This document shows positions 15,987-25,800 of a stretch of DNA of 64,000 nt, piece by piece. Source of the stretch: an uncultured Pseudomonadota bacterium (lineage in GTDB: Bacteria; Myxococcota_A; UBA796; CAJQPC01); NCBI GenBank assembly GCA_913060515.1, contig CAJXRZ010000014.1, positions 39,332 to 103,331 of the forward strand. Direction: 5' to 3'. Each line of letters begins with the position of its first letter. The first letter of the stretch is position 1. A program made the translations under genes and the position numbers. Below the pieces are notes generated by a model. The model had not been told where the DNA came from and made no database searches. It saw only the letters and a list, made by a program, of their open reading frames with translations.

Positions 15987-16639
15987 TGTCCGCTCACCAG
16001 TCGGCCCGCTTCAAAGCGTAGCGTTCGCTGAGGGAAGCGCTTCATCAGACCGGCGTCGTGGGTGGCCACCAAGACGGTGGTGCCGCGCAGGTTGATGGAC
16101 ATCAGGATCTCCATGACCTCGATGGCCATGGCGCCGTCCAGGTTTCCCGTAGGCTCATCCGCCAGGAGCACGGCGGGGTCGTTCACGATGGCCCGGGCCA
16201 CGGCCACACGCTGCTGCTCCCCACCGGAGAGGTCCTGGGGCATGCGCTCTTCTTTCCCGGCCAAGCCCACCACGTTGAGCACTGCTCGGGCGCGGCGGTC
16301 GATCTCTGCTCGTGGGGTGCCCAAGACCTCCAGAGCCAGCCCAACGTTGTCGGCGACGCTCCGGTTGGGGATGAGCTTGAAGTCCTGAAAGACCACCCCG
16401 ATGTTCCGGCGCAGGAAGGGCAGGCGTTTCTGAGGCAGCTTGGAGGCGTCCACCCCGCCGACCAGGAGCTTGCCGCCAGTGGGCTTGAGGGCGCCGTAGA
16501 GCATGCGCAACAAGGTGCTCTTGCCGGCGCCGCTGGGGCCCGTCACGTAGACGAACTCTCCCTTCGCCACGTGCAGGTTCACGTCCTTGAGGGCTTGGTG
16601 GTCGCCGTAGCGTTTGTCGATATGGTATAGGCGGATCAA
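15983..16639 (-). CDS. ftsE: cell-division ATP-binding protein FtsE
   Basis: 218-residue ABC ATPase. Walker A is GPSGAGKSTLLRML, the Q-loop region is GVVFQDFKLIPNRSVADNV, the signature is LSGGEQQRVAVARA, and Walker B is VLLADEPTGNLD. The IRLYHIDKRYGDHQALKDV start and the length are typical of FtsE. It forms a membrane complex with FtsX and couples ATP hydrolysis to septal wall cleavage. Four-base overlaps link it to murI upstream and ftsX downstream. Confidence 0.95.
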   Translation of the reverse strand: MIRLYHIDKRYGDHQALKDVNLHVAKGEFVYVTGPSGAGKSTLLRMLYGALKPTGGKLLVGGVDASKLPQKRLPFLRRNIGVVFQDFKLIPNRSVADNVGLALEVLGTPRAEIDRRARAVLNVVGLAGKEERMPQDLSGGEQQRVAVARAIVNDPAVLLADEPTGNLDGAMAIEVMEILMSINLRGTTVLVATHDAGLMKRFPQRTLRFEAGRLVSGQ

Positions 16640-17499
16640 GGCGCTGCGAAGGCTCCCTCAGGGTCGGGCAAATCTACCAGGGTCACGGGGTCGGGGGCGT
16701 GTCCTAGGAAGCGATGGCCGACGGTGACGAAGCGCTCGAGGTTGTCGGTGACCAAGAAACGGGTGGGCGCAGGGGCGCGCGGGGCCTGTAGAAGGCCCTG
16801 CTCAGCTAGGATCTCAGCAACGGCCTCGGCGGTGGTCTCGGCGGAGTCCACGAGCACGACGCCGGGCAAGGCCGCTTGGATGACTTCGCGGAGCAGCGGG
16901 AAGTGGGTGCAGCCCAGGATGGCTGTGTCTACCTGACCTTGCAGAGGCGCCAGGTAGCGCTCAGCGACCGCCTCCGCGACCTCTCCGGTGGTCCAGCCTT
17001 CTTCGGCGAGGGGCACGAGCAGCGAACAGGCCTGCCCAATGGACGCGGTGCCAGCCCGTTCCAGGGCTTGCTGGTATCGGCCGGCACGGATGGTGCCCTC
17101 GGTTCCCAGTACGGCGACGGTGCCTCCGCGAGAGGCGGTCAGAGCAGCTTGTACCCCGGGCTCGATGACGCCGATCACCGGCAATCCGATGCGCGCACCG
17201 GCCTCTTGTAGGGCCTCCAGAGCGTGGGCGGTGGCCGTGTTGCAGGCGATGACCAGAGCCTTGATGTCCTCGCGCACAAGGCGGCTGGCCACCCGCTGGC
17301 TGTAGTTGATCACCGTCTCAGGGGAGCGGGTGCCGTATGGAACCCGGGCTGTATCGCCCAAGTAGACCAGGTCCTCGCTGGGCAGTCGTTGACGCAGGGC
17401 GCTGAGCACGGTGAGGCCGCCGACACCGGAGTCGAAGACACCGATGGGCCGATGAACGGTGCCACTGGCCGCTGGCTTGGGCTTGTCTGACGCCGACAT
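16636..17499 (-). CDS. murI: glutamate racemase
   Basis: 287 residues; makes D-glutamate for peptidoglycan. The motif IGVFDSGVGGLTVL is near residue 19, and both catalytic cysteines are present (ACNTATAHAL and LGCTHFPLL), as is YLGDTARVPYG. GGAGG lies five bases before the ATG. It leads the five-gene wall and division operon on this strand and is divergent from nadD, only 25 bases away. Confidence 0.95.
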   Translation of the reverse strand: MSASDKPKPAASGTVHRPIGVFDSGVGGLTVLSALRQRLPSEDLVYLGDTARVPYGTRSPETVINYSQRVASRLVREDIKALVIACNTATAHALEALQEAGARIGLPVIGVIEPGVQAALTASRGGTVAVLGTEGTIRAGRYQQALERAGTASIGQACSLLVPLAEEGWTTGEVAEAVAERYLAPLQGQVDTAILGCTHFPLLREVIQAALPGVVLVDSAETTAEAVAEILAEQGLLQAPRAPAPTRFLVTDNLERFVTVGHRFLGHAPDPVTLVDLPDPEGAFAAP

Positions 17500-17524
17500 G
17501 GGGCCTCCGGGTTAGCTCTGGAGC

Positions 17525-18055
17525 ATGCGGATAGCGGTGTACGGCGGCAGCTTCAACCCCCCACATGTGGGGCACGCCATGGTGGCCTCGTGGCTGCGGT
17601 GGACGGACCTTGCCGACCAGGTGTGGTTGGTGCCGACGGCGTCCCATGCTTTTTCGAAGAAGCTCACCCCCTTCGAGCTGCGCGTTCGCTGGCTGGAGGC
17701 CCTGGTAGAGAGCTTGGGATCGTGGGCACAGGTGTGCACCATCGAGGCCACCATGCCCTCGCCCAGCTACACCTTCGACACCCTGGAGGCGCTCGCTGCA
17801 ATGCACCCTGAGCACAGCTTTCGGCTCGTGATCGGCGCAGACAACCTGGCCCAACGGCACCTCTGGCACCGCTGGACGGACATCGAGGCGGCCTACAGCC
17901 CCATCGTGGTGGGCCGAGCGGGCTACCCTCCCGTCCCGGATGCCCCGACTTTTCCAGGTGTCTCGTCCACGGTCGTGCGAGAGCGCCTGGCTTCTGGCCT
18001 AAGCGTTGCGCACCTGGTTCCTTCCGCGGTGCTTCCCCTCTTGGAGACCTCATGA
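17525..18055 (+). CDS. nadD: nicotinate-nucleotide adenylyltransferase
   Basis: 176 residues; joins nicotinate mononucleotide and ATP to give deamido-NAD. The nucleotidyltransferase motif GGSFNPPHVGH is at residues 8-18 and the closing motif SSTVVRERL near residue 148. Length is slightly below the usual 190-215. The stop overlaps the start of the following HAD phosphatase by four bases. Confidence 0.92.
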   Translation: MRIAVYGGSFNPPHVGHAMVASWLRWTDLADQVWLVPTASHAFSKKLTPFELRVRWLEALVESLGSWAQVCTIEATMPSPSYTFDTLEALAAMHPEHSFRLVIGADNLAQRHLWHRWTDIEAAYSPIVVGRAGYPPVPDAPTFPGVSSTVVRERLASGLSVAHLVPSAVLPLLETS

Positions 18056-18729
18056 AGGTGCTTTGGCTCTACGACATCGACGGCACAATCCTCTCCACAG
18101 AGGGCGCCGGTCGGGCCAGTATGAGTCAGGCCTTTGAGCTCTGCTTTGGTGTGGAGAAGGCCTTCTCAGGGCTCTCCTTCGCTGGGGCCACGGACTTGGG
18201 GATCACCGGCCAAGCCTTTGAAGCGGCGGGTCTCCCCCAGGAGACGGAGCGCCTCAGAGTGGCCTATCTGCCCTTGCTCAGCGGGCGCCTTGCACAGAAG
18301 GCACCGCGCCTCTGCCCGGGTATTCACGCCTTGCTTCCTCGTACAGCGTCCATCGGGCACAACGCACTGCTGACCGGAAACTGGCGCACTGGAGCGCGCA
18401 TCAAGCTGGAGTCTCTGGACCTGGCTGGGCCCTTCGAGCATCAGGGGCGCCTGCTGGGGGCCTTTGGAGACGACGCTGCAGACCGGAACCTGCTGGTCCC
18501 CATCGCGCAGGCACAGGCGCGCGCAGCAGGTCTGTCCTTCGACTTGACGGTCGTCATCGGGGATACCCCCCGGGATGTGGCGTGTGCACGCGCTGGAGGG
18601 GCGCTGGCTGTCGCAGTGTGTACGGGATGGAGCGATCGAGAGACGCTGGAGGCGAGCGGGCCAGACTTGTTGGTGGACGATCTGGTCTCCGGGGCGGACG
18701 CCTTGCTCGATCTGGTGGGACGATCCTGA
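18052..18729 (+). CDS. HAD-superfamily hydrolase, phosphoglycolate-phosphatase-like
   Basis: 225 residues. Motif I is DIDGTIL (nucleophile and acid Asp), motif II lies in LLTGNW, and motif IV is VIGDTPRDVACAR, with a helical cap between residues 20 and 95. This is the layout of phosphoglycolate- or nucleotide-type phosphatases, but the substrate cannot be set from sequence. The lysine of motif III may be in TGARIKLESL. It is translationally coupled to nadD. Confidence 0.85.
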   Translation: MKVLWLYDIDGTILSTEGAGRASMSQAFELCFGVEKAFSGLSFAGATDLGITGQAFEAAGLPQETERLRVAYLPLLSGRLAQKAPRLCPGIHALLPRTASIGHNALLTGNWRTGARIKLESLDLAGPFEHQGRLLGAFGDDAADRNLLVPIAQAQARAAGLSFDLTVVIGDTPRDVACARAGGALAVAVCTGWSDRETLEASGPDLLVDDLVSGADALLDLVGRS

Positions 18730-18787
18730 CGAAGGGGTGACAAACGGGAGGACAGCCTTGAAGGATAATGGGGGTCCTGGAGGCACC

Positions 18788-19459
18788 ATGATTCTGCTGC
18801 TCGCCCTGACCTCGTGCAAGGGCAACGTCGACATCAACTCATCCGAAGATTTGGCCGAGGCCTGTGAGACCTTGGACCAAGAGGAAGAGGTCATCAACAT
18901 CACCTTCATGACCGCTGACGATGGGTGTCAGTGGGAAGAGGACGGAAACGGGGAGCGCACCCAGGGCGTGCTCAGCGCACGGCGCGAGGACATCGAGTCC
19001 ATGGCCTTCCCTGAGGGCGGCGTTGCCTGTGACCTGGACTTCGACTTCTCCGGTCTCAACCCAGACTTTGAGCAAGAGATCGTCTACGACGACCACTTCT
19101 TGCTGACCTTCAATGACGTGATTCTGGCCAGCAGCTCCAAGCAGATTGTGGAGCAGCTCGAGCAGGAGGAAGAGGGCTGGTACCTCTACGATTGGGACGG
19201 AATCCTGGGCCAGGATCTACCGACCTCCTCCGAGAGCTACTGCATCGGCGATGGGTCCGAGTGCGAGGTCCCTGAGACCGAAGAGTCTGGGCCGATCCGG
19301 CTCAGCTTCAGCGGCGATCTGGTCCAGGAGCTGGGCTACCTGGGACTGCAGGAGGACCGCTACGAGTTCGGCTTCATCACCTTGGGGGACAACGACGACT
19401 CCGACTGCAGCCACGAGGCCTTCACCTTCAAGGTGCGTGTCCCGGTGGTCTACCCATAG
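18788..19459 (+). CDS. predicted lipoprotein, unknown function
   Basis: 223 residues from the ATG at 18788, with a very short lipoprotein signal (MILLLALTSC). The mature protein is strongly acidic, has several cysteines and alternates beta-like strands; I recognise no family. GGAGG sits four bases before the ATG. An in-frame TTG at 18758, also behind a GGAGG, would give a ten-residue longer start containing one lysine. It follows the HAD gene by 58 bases. Confidence 0.7.
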   Translation: MILLLALTSCKGNVDINSSEDLAEACETLDQEEEVINITFMTADDGCQWEEDGNGERTQGVLSARREDIESMAFPEGGVACDLDFDFSGLNPDFEQEIVYDDHFLLTFNDVILASSSKQIVEQLEQEEEGWYLYDWDGILGQDLPTSSESYCIGDGSECEVPETEESGPIRLSFSGDLVQELGYLGLQEDRYEFGFITLGDNDDSDCSHEAFTFKVRVPVVYP

Positions 19460-19483
19460 GGTGAGGGCTCTCCCGGCCGGGCC

Positions 19484-20959
19484 TTAGGGCGTGGCTGGGA
19501 AGAAGCTGACCCCAGGGACCGGCGGCAGGTTGTCGACAAGGTCAAATCCTCCGACAACCAGGACGCCGTGGTCCGGATCCAGAGCGACGCTTGGCCACAT
19601 GCTGCGCTCTGGCAGGCCGGATGCGTCGTCATCCAAGGTGCAGTCCCTCAGGACCGTGAACTCTTGTGTCTCGGGGTCGTAGAGCTCCACGCAGGAGACT
19701 CCCTGACCCACGGGGCCTCCTTCCCAAGCCGCAACGCCTCGACGCGCTGCGCTCGCTCCGCCCACGATCAGGACTTGGCCATTGGGGAGGGTGACCGCCC
19801 TGTGTAGGGCGCGGGCCACGTTTAGGTTGCCGACGGAGATCCACGTGTCGGAGTCTTGATCGTAGAGCCAGGCATTGCTTTGAGCGTCCGTTTCTGAATC
19901 GGCGCCGCCGATCGCCAAAACGCGTCCTTCCCCAGTCGAGGCCATGGCGAGCCCATCACGCGCTGCTGGCAGGGAGGCGACGGCCTGGATGCTTCCGTTG
20001 ATGCTTAGGATTTCACAGTCGCTCTGGGGCGTGCTGCCTACGTAGCCGCCACAGACCAAGATGCCTCCAGCACCAAGTGAGGCTGCCGCAGGCATGTACG
20101 CCGCGTGGCTGTCGCCGACCTCTGATTCGCCGCTGTCCGAGCGGTAGAGCTCCACGACCTGTGCAGCACTCCCGCCTTGCTTGATGCCACCGATCAGGGC
20201 GATGTCTCCGTTGGAGAAGGTCACGGCTTGGTGCGCGGTGCGGCCGACGCGAAGCTCGAAGACGGGACCGACGGTCTCTTCTCGGGCATCGAAGACAAAG
20301 GCCTCGTAGAGCACCTCATCGCCCACCGCGGCCATCCAAGGGGAGCCTCCGGCGACCAGGATCTGGCCCTCGCCAAGGTTTGTCGCCGTGGCCCCGGCCC
20401 AGGTGTTGCTGCCTTTGGCGTGCTCAGGCAGCGCAATCTCGAGGGGTTCTGCTTGAAGTGAGCCCGCTGGCGCGATGTCGACTCGCCAGATGGTGGCCAC
20501 GCCCACGCCATCGACGTCCCCGAAGATGTCTAGGATCTCCGTGTCGCCGCCGAAGATGTAGAAGCTGCCGTTGTGGGCCGCGATGGCGCTTCCGCCCAAG
20601 TCGATGTCCATGCTGGTCAACCAGCCCATGTTGGTGGTCTCGGAGACCAGTACCTGCTGCTCGTTCTCGCCTTCTTCCATGGTGAAGGGGCGGCTGCGCC
20701 CGAAGGCCACCAGGTCCTCCCGGTCGTAGGCGCGCACAGAGATGCTGGTGCGGTCCAGAGCTGGGAGCTGATCCAGGCTGGGACTGCCGCTGGTTTCATC
20801 CAGGGTGAAGACCAGCTCCTCACCGTCCTCGGGCTCGAAGACCAGGTCGATCCGGTCGGCCTGGGAGAAGGGGCTCTGGTTGTCGGGAATGACGGGGATG
20901 AGGTTCAGAGAGTAGTTGGCCCCCCCAGCACATCCCAAAATCAGCAACATGGGGCCCAT
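19484..20959 (-). CDS. Kelch-type beta-propeller lipoprotein
   Basis: 491 residues. A lipoprotein signal ends at MLLILGC, followed by a beta domain (about 25-110) and then six or so Kelch-like blades marked by Gly-Gly pairs: YIFGGDT, ILVAGGSP, IALIGGIK, ILVCGGYV, VLAIGGAD, VLIVGGAS, VLVVGGFD. Such propellers bind proteins or glycans, or form galactose-oxidase-like scaffolds; no copper ligands are evident. The ATG at 20959 is chosen because AGGAGG lies eight bases upstream. It is probably anchored to the outer membrane. Confidence 0.82.
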   Translation of the reverse strand: MGPMLLILGCAGGANYSLNLIPVIPDNQSPFSQADRIDLVFEPEDGEELVFTLDETSGSPSLDQLPALDRTSISVRAYDREDLVAFGRSRPFTMEEGENEQQVLVSETTNMGWLTSMDIDLGGSAIAAHNGSFYIFGGDTEILDIFGDVDGVGVATIWRVDIAPAGSLQAEPLEIALPEHAKGSNTWAGATATNLGEGQILVAGGSPWMAAVGDEVLYEAFVFDAREETVGPVFELRVGRTAHQAVTFSNGDIALIGGIKQGGSAAQVVELYRSDSGESEVGDSHAAYMPAAASLGAGGILVCGGYVGSTPQSDCEILSINGSIQAVASLPAARDGLAMASTGEGRVLAIGGADSETDAQSNAWLYDQDSDTWISVGNLNVARALHRAVTLPNGQVLIVGGASAARRGVAAWEGGPVGQGVSCVELYDPETQEFTVLRDCTLDDDASGLPERSMWPSVALDPDHGVLVVGGFDLVDNLPPVPGVSFFPATP

Positions 20960-21031
20960 TCGGCACCCTCCTAGAATGTCTTTAGAGTAGAAGCCCTGGC
21001 CCCTAGGTGTCAATCTGGGCTAGAACACCCC

Positions 21032-21772
21032 ATGCGCCTTCTCAGCCCGCTCCTCTCCGAGCTTCCCGGCTTGGTTCATGCCTTCTCCACACGCGAAGGA
21101 GGCGTGAGCCCGCCTCCACAAGAAAGCCTGTCGCTGGCCCTGCGCGGTGCAGGAACCCAGGAACAGGTGCAGGAGAACTGGAGACGCTTCCTGGCCCCGC
21201 ATTCCACGGAGGCTTTGGCGATCTGTGACCAGGTCCATGGCACGGAGGTCCTGGTCGTCGACCAAGGCCAAGGACCCCTGCGAACGGTGGGAGAAGCCGA
21301 TGCATTGGTGACGACCACACCAGGGGTGTGGATCGCGGTCAGGACAGCTGACTGTGTGCCCATTCTGCTGGCTGCACCGGGCGGAGTGGCGGCCGTGCAT
21401 GCTGGTTGGCGCGGGACCGTGGCGCCCATCATCGGACCGGCCCTTGAGCGCTTGTGTGCCGAGACCGGCTGCGCGCCTTCGGAGGTGCGGGCAGCGATCG
21501 GACCCTGCATTGGGCTGGAGGCCTACGAAGTGGGGAAGGAGGTCGTTGACGCCTTGGAAAACTTGGATCTGCAGGTGTGCGTGCAGCGCAGCCCTTCGGG
21601 CAGAACCCGTGTGGATCTGGCCCGTGCCAACCGCCTCCTCCTTCACCGCTTCGGTGTGCAGCGTGTGGACGTGTTGGGGGGGTGTACCCACAGCGACGCG
21701 CGCTTCTACTCCCACAGGAGAGACGGTGCGGAGACCGGAAGGCTGGCCTCTTTCGTGGGGCTTTTGCCGTGA
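21032..21772 (+). CDS. pgeF: peptidoglycan editing factor PgeF (YfiH family)
   Basis: 246 residues. The family removes wrongly built UDP-MurNAc-Ser precursors; it was once called a laccase-domain protein. The metal-binding set is visible: QVHGTEV, TADCVPILL, VHAGWRGTV, GPCIGLEAYEV and CTHSD near the end. Its stop overlaps the GTG of the following TPR lipoprotein. Confidence 0.93.
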   Translation: MRLLSPLLSELPGLVHAFSTREGGVSPPPQESLSLALRGAGTQEQVQENWRRFLAPHSTEALAICDQVHGTEVLVVDQGQGPLRTVGEADALVTTTPGVWIAVRTADCVPILLAAPGGVAAVHAGWRGTVAPIIGPALERLCAETGCAPSEVRAAIGPCIGLEAYEVGKEVVDALENLDLQVCVQRSPSGRTRVDLARANRLLLHRFGVQRVDVLGGCTHSDARFYSHRRDGAETGRLASFVGLLP

Positions 21773-22788
21773 TTCTCTGGTTGCTGGCCTGCTCTCAGCC
21801 TGAGCCACCGATCAAGACGAGCTTGGATCTCTACGCCCAAGGCCTTGAGAGCCTGGAGGCGGGAGAGCCTTCACGCGCTGCAGCAGAATTTGAGCGCGCC
21901 CGCGCCTTGGTCCCACAGAGCGGTGAGCTGTTGCTCTGGCAAGCCAAGGCCTTGGCGGACAGCGGTGATCTCAGTGGCGGCATCTCGCTCCTGGATCAGG
22001 CGGTGAAGATGCATCCCGGCATGGTCGAGGGCTGGTACAACCGGGCCTGCTACAAGGCCAGAGCAGGGGACTTGGCAGGGGCCGGCGCCGATCTGCAGCA
22101 AGCCCTTCGCTCTCCAGAGTTGGACCGCTTGGTGGTCGCCCAGGATCCGGATCTGGCGCTTCTCAGGGCGGACCCTGCCAACGCGGATTGGATCCCCATG
22201 CCCAGTCTGGGACTGAGCCTGAAGGTGCCAGCGGAACCCGCCTTTCTGGGCTCGGAGATCGAGCTTGTGATCGGGGTTGAGCAGGGGGCAGAAGACGGGC
22301 TGAGCTTGAGCACCTCGGCGCTGATGTCTCCCTTGCTGCGCCCGGTCGCTTGGATTGAGGAGCGCAGCGGGGAGCAGCCTGGTCAGCGAAAGCTGCGGTT
22401 GCGCTTGGAGGTTTTGGGAGGGGGCGAGGCCCAGGTCGGTCCCTTTGTGGTGTCGGCACGGGGGGTAGAAGAGCGCCTGGCCGCGCAGGCTGTGACGCTG
22501 CTCGCCCCTCAGAGCCACAGCCCGCCCACTGTGAGCTGGACTGGGCCGCTTGAAGCACCCTCGCAGAACCTGGGAGTGGGGCGAAGCGCAGAGCGCCTGA
22601 AGGACGACTGGGTTCTGGTGTCGTTCACACCCGGTGACCGGGTGGAGTGGACGGCGCTCGACGTCGTGCGAATGGAGCTTCGGGAGGACGGCGTCCTACA
22701 GTCGCTGGGCCTGATGGGCCGCCTCCCGGCTGGGGAGACGGTGTCCATTTATCAAGGACAGAAGGTGGTCTGGGAGGGCAGCCCTTAG
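21769..22788 (+). CDS. TPR-containing lipoprotein
   Basis: 339 residues from a GTG that overlaps the pgeF stop (GTGA). The signal is only seven residues before the lipidated Cys (ILWLLAC). Residues 20-120 form two to three tetratricopeptide-like repeats (GLESLEAGEPSRAAAEFERA, GWYNRACYKARAGDLAGA). The rest is beta-rich with VGPFVVSARG-type strands and no recognised family. TPR lipoproteins usually act as protein-protein adaptors in the periplasm or at the outer membrane. No earlier plausible start is seen in the frame near this point. Confidence 0.78.
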   Translation: MILWLLACSQPEPPIKTSLDLYAQGLESLEAGEPSRAAAEFERARALVPQSGELLLWQAKALADSGDLSGGISLLDQAVKMHPGMVEGWYNRACYKARAGDLAGAGADLQQALRSPELDRLVVAQDPDLALLRADPANADWIPMPSLGLSLKVPAEPAFLGSEIELVIGVEQGAEDGLSLSTSALMSPLLRPVAWIEERSGEQPGQRKLRLRLEVLGGGEAQVGPFVVSARGVEERLAAQAVTLLAPQSHSPPTVSWTGPLEAPSQNLGVGRSAERLKDDWVLVSFTPGDRVEWTALDVVRMELREDGVLQSLGLMGRLPAGETVSIYQGQKVVWEGSP

Positions 22789-22803
22789 GCGCTGCCCGCC
22801 GTC

Positions 22804-25800
22804 TCAGATCTCGATGCAGGCATCGCAGCCGCTCAGGGCACCCAAGGTGTTCCCCGACAGGTCGTTGCTGCTGCAGGTATCGAAGCTCACATCGCTCTCA
22901 CAGGTCATGCCGTAGCCCAAGTTGCTTGTGATGGTGTTGCCGTCCACATCGCCGTCGTGACCGGAGAGGTACAGGCCGCCCAGGGTGTTGCCGCTCAGCG
23001 TGCTGTTGCTGATGGAGACATCTCCGGTCAGCTCACCAGCCACACCGTCGCAGTCGCCGTCGATGCCTGGTGCGTCCACGCCGCCGGGGTTGCGCGAGGC
23101 GTTGTACTCGTCACAGTCGCCGTCGCTGATGCCGTACCCGTCGCCGTCCAAATCGGAGGTGGTCCAGGCTCCATCGCCGCTCAGGCCATCGCAGTTGAAG
23201 TCCTCGTAGGAGTAGGTGGACTCGTAGGCGCCCAAGTACTGGTCGGGGTCGAAGTCGTTGCAGTCACCATCGGCGATGGTCTGGCCGTCACCATCTTGGT
23301 CCTGGCCTGCCCAGAGGCCGTACTCGCCGTTGTTGGAGAGCACCGCAGCGTCCAATGTTGCATCGCCGGCAACCCGCAAGCCGTGCTCAGCGTTGTCGCT
23401 GGCATCGAAGTCGGTGATGAGCGCTTGGCCCATGCCGACGATGCTCAGACCGGAGGCGCCGGAGCGCGAGATCGCCAACCCATCCAGCGAGACCGAGCCT
23501 GTTTGGCCGTTGCCAATCACGCGCATGCTGTCGCCGTAAGTATCGCTGATCTCTACGTTGTCAGCCAGGAGGACCGGGGACTCGTCACCCCATCGAATCT
23601 CGACGCTTGCCTGAGAAGTTGGGCCCAGGTCGGAACCGGCGTTGATCACGACATCGGAGAGCTCCAGGCTGCCGCCCGAGGAGAGGAAGCTGTGGTAGCT
23701 GGCATCGGTGATGCTCATTCCTTCTACGGCCAAGTCGCAGTCCGCGTTGAGGAAGGCCGTCACACCCGAAGAGGTGTAGGTGGAGTTGTAGAGCTCCTCT
23801 CCGTCTGCATCCAGGTAGATGGTGCCGAGCACGCGCTCCATGGTGCCGCTGATGGTCAGGTTCTCGATGTCGACGGCGGAGTTGTTGCACCGCACGCCGG
23901 AGTAGCCGACGTTGTTCATGGTCACATCCAGCAGCTCGACGTCACCGTAAGAGGGGTCGTCTGGTGCCCGGTAGATGTAGATGCCGGTGTCGATGTAGTC
24001 GGTGAAGGTCAGGTTCTCGAACAGCACGTCAGAGTCGCCGCCGATGACCTGAATCCCATCAGCGCCAGTGGTGAAGGTGCTGTTCGTGATCTCGGTTGAG
24101 ATGGCGCCGTTGGAGACAACGTCTACCGAGTACCAAGAGCTGTAGGCCGTGGCGGCGCGATAGATAGCGAAGCTTGAACCGGTTGGATCGGCGGTTGGGA
24201 AGCTGGCCAGTTCAACCTCAGTGTCGGAGGTGATGCTGGCGACCATCAGGTACTCGCCCGTGTTGTAGATGTAGAGCTCATCGCCCACCTTCAGGCCGGC
24301 ATCCACCAAGTTGGTGGTCGTGGTCAGGGTCGTGCTGTCGGTTGCACCGACGGTTCCGCTGCCGTTGCCGATGTACCAGTCTCTGGCTGATGCGTAGGCC
24401 CAGTCGTTGTCCTCGAAGGTGAGGGCATCGGCCTTGAGCGTGCCGAAGTAGTTGGCGATGCCGCCGTAGTTCGGGCTCTTGGTGAAGGTGCTGTTGCTCA
24501 GCTCCAAGGTCGAGGACAGGCCCCACAATCCCAGACCGATTCCGTTGCCTTCCGTGCCCGCGTTTCCGACGGTGGCACCGTCCATGACCCACTCGCTGTT
24601 CTGGATCGTCGCCGAGGTGACTGCGGTGTTGAGGATGCCGCCGCCGCTCCAATTCACCGTAGAGGAGGAGACTGAGACGCCGTAGCCCACCGAGAGGGAC
24701 CCGCCTTGATTGACGAGGGCAGGGTCGTCCGCCAAGCGGAGGTCCTCAACGAAAGTATCGACCAAGGTGAAGTCACCGTCGGCCATGCCGATGCCGAAGC
24801 GTCCACAGTTCGAGACCACCACGTCGGTGACGGTGGCGGTGACGGTGGAGTCTCTTCCAGCGATGCTTAGGCCCAAGGTGTTCCAGCCGGTGATGTCAAC
24901 GCCTTCTACCGTGACCTCGCCGTCGGTCTGGATGGTGAGCCCTCCGCCGGTCCAAGCTGTTGGGTCGGCGTAGCTGCTGAAGCTGGTCTCTGGATCCGTC
25001 TCAAAGACGCTGTCCACGACGCGGATATCTTCGCTCTGGCCCACCAGAATCGCGCCGACCGTCGCGGCGTTGAGCACGCTGACGTCTTGAATGTCCGCGC
25101 TACCAAAGACGCCGTACACGCCGTAGATGCCGCCGGAGATCTGGTCTCCGGTCATGGTGGTGTCGCCCTGGTTCACGAACACTGCCACGATGTTGTTCGA
25201 CATCACGTTGTCTTCGGTGGTGATCGAGCCGCTCTCTGCCCAGAAGGCGAAGCCATCGTCGATGCCGCCCTCGGCGTTCAGCTCGGTGTACGTGGTGTCG
25301 TTGACCGTGTTCCCGGTCGCCGTGGCGCTCGCACCATCAATGGCGTGAATCACGAAGCCCTTGGCGCCCGCGGAGGTGGAATCACTCAGGCTTGCCGAGC
25401 CTCCGCTCACTTCGATGGCACCGAATCCAGGCGCGGTGAAGTTGCTGTTGGAGATGCTGACGTTGGTGGAGTTGGTGGACTTGACCGCTGTGCTGGCGAT
25501 CTCTTGAAAGTCCACGTCGTCGACGCTGACGTTGGAGGCCGAGTTGACCTCGATACCGTTTCGCGAGCTGGTCAGTGCGAATCCCGAGAGGGTCACATCA
25601 CTGGCGCCGGTGATGGTCACAGCGGCCTCGTTCACGGGAGCGTCCCAGACGAAGCTGGCGGAGCCCGGCCCGACGATGCTGACGGACTGGGTGATCTCGA
25701 CAGCCTGGTCCATCCCTGCACATCCTCCGATCTCGATCGTGGCGCCTTCGTCGGCGGCCAGGAGCGCATCGGAGAGGTTGGCGTAGCCCTCGGCCCGCCC

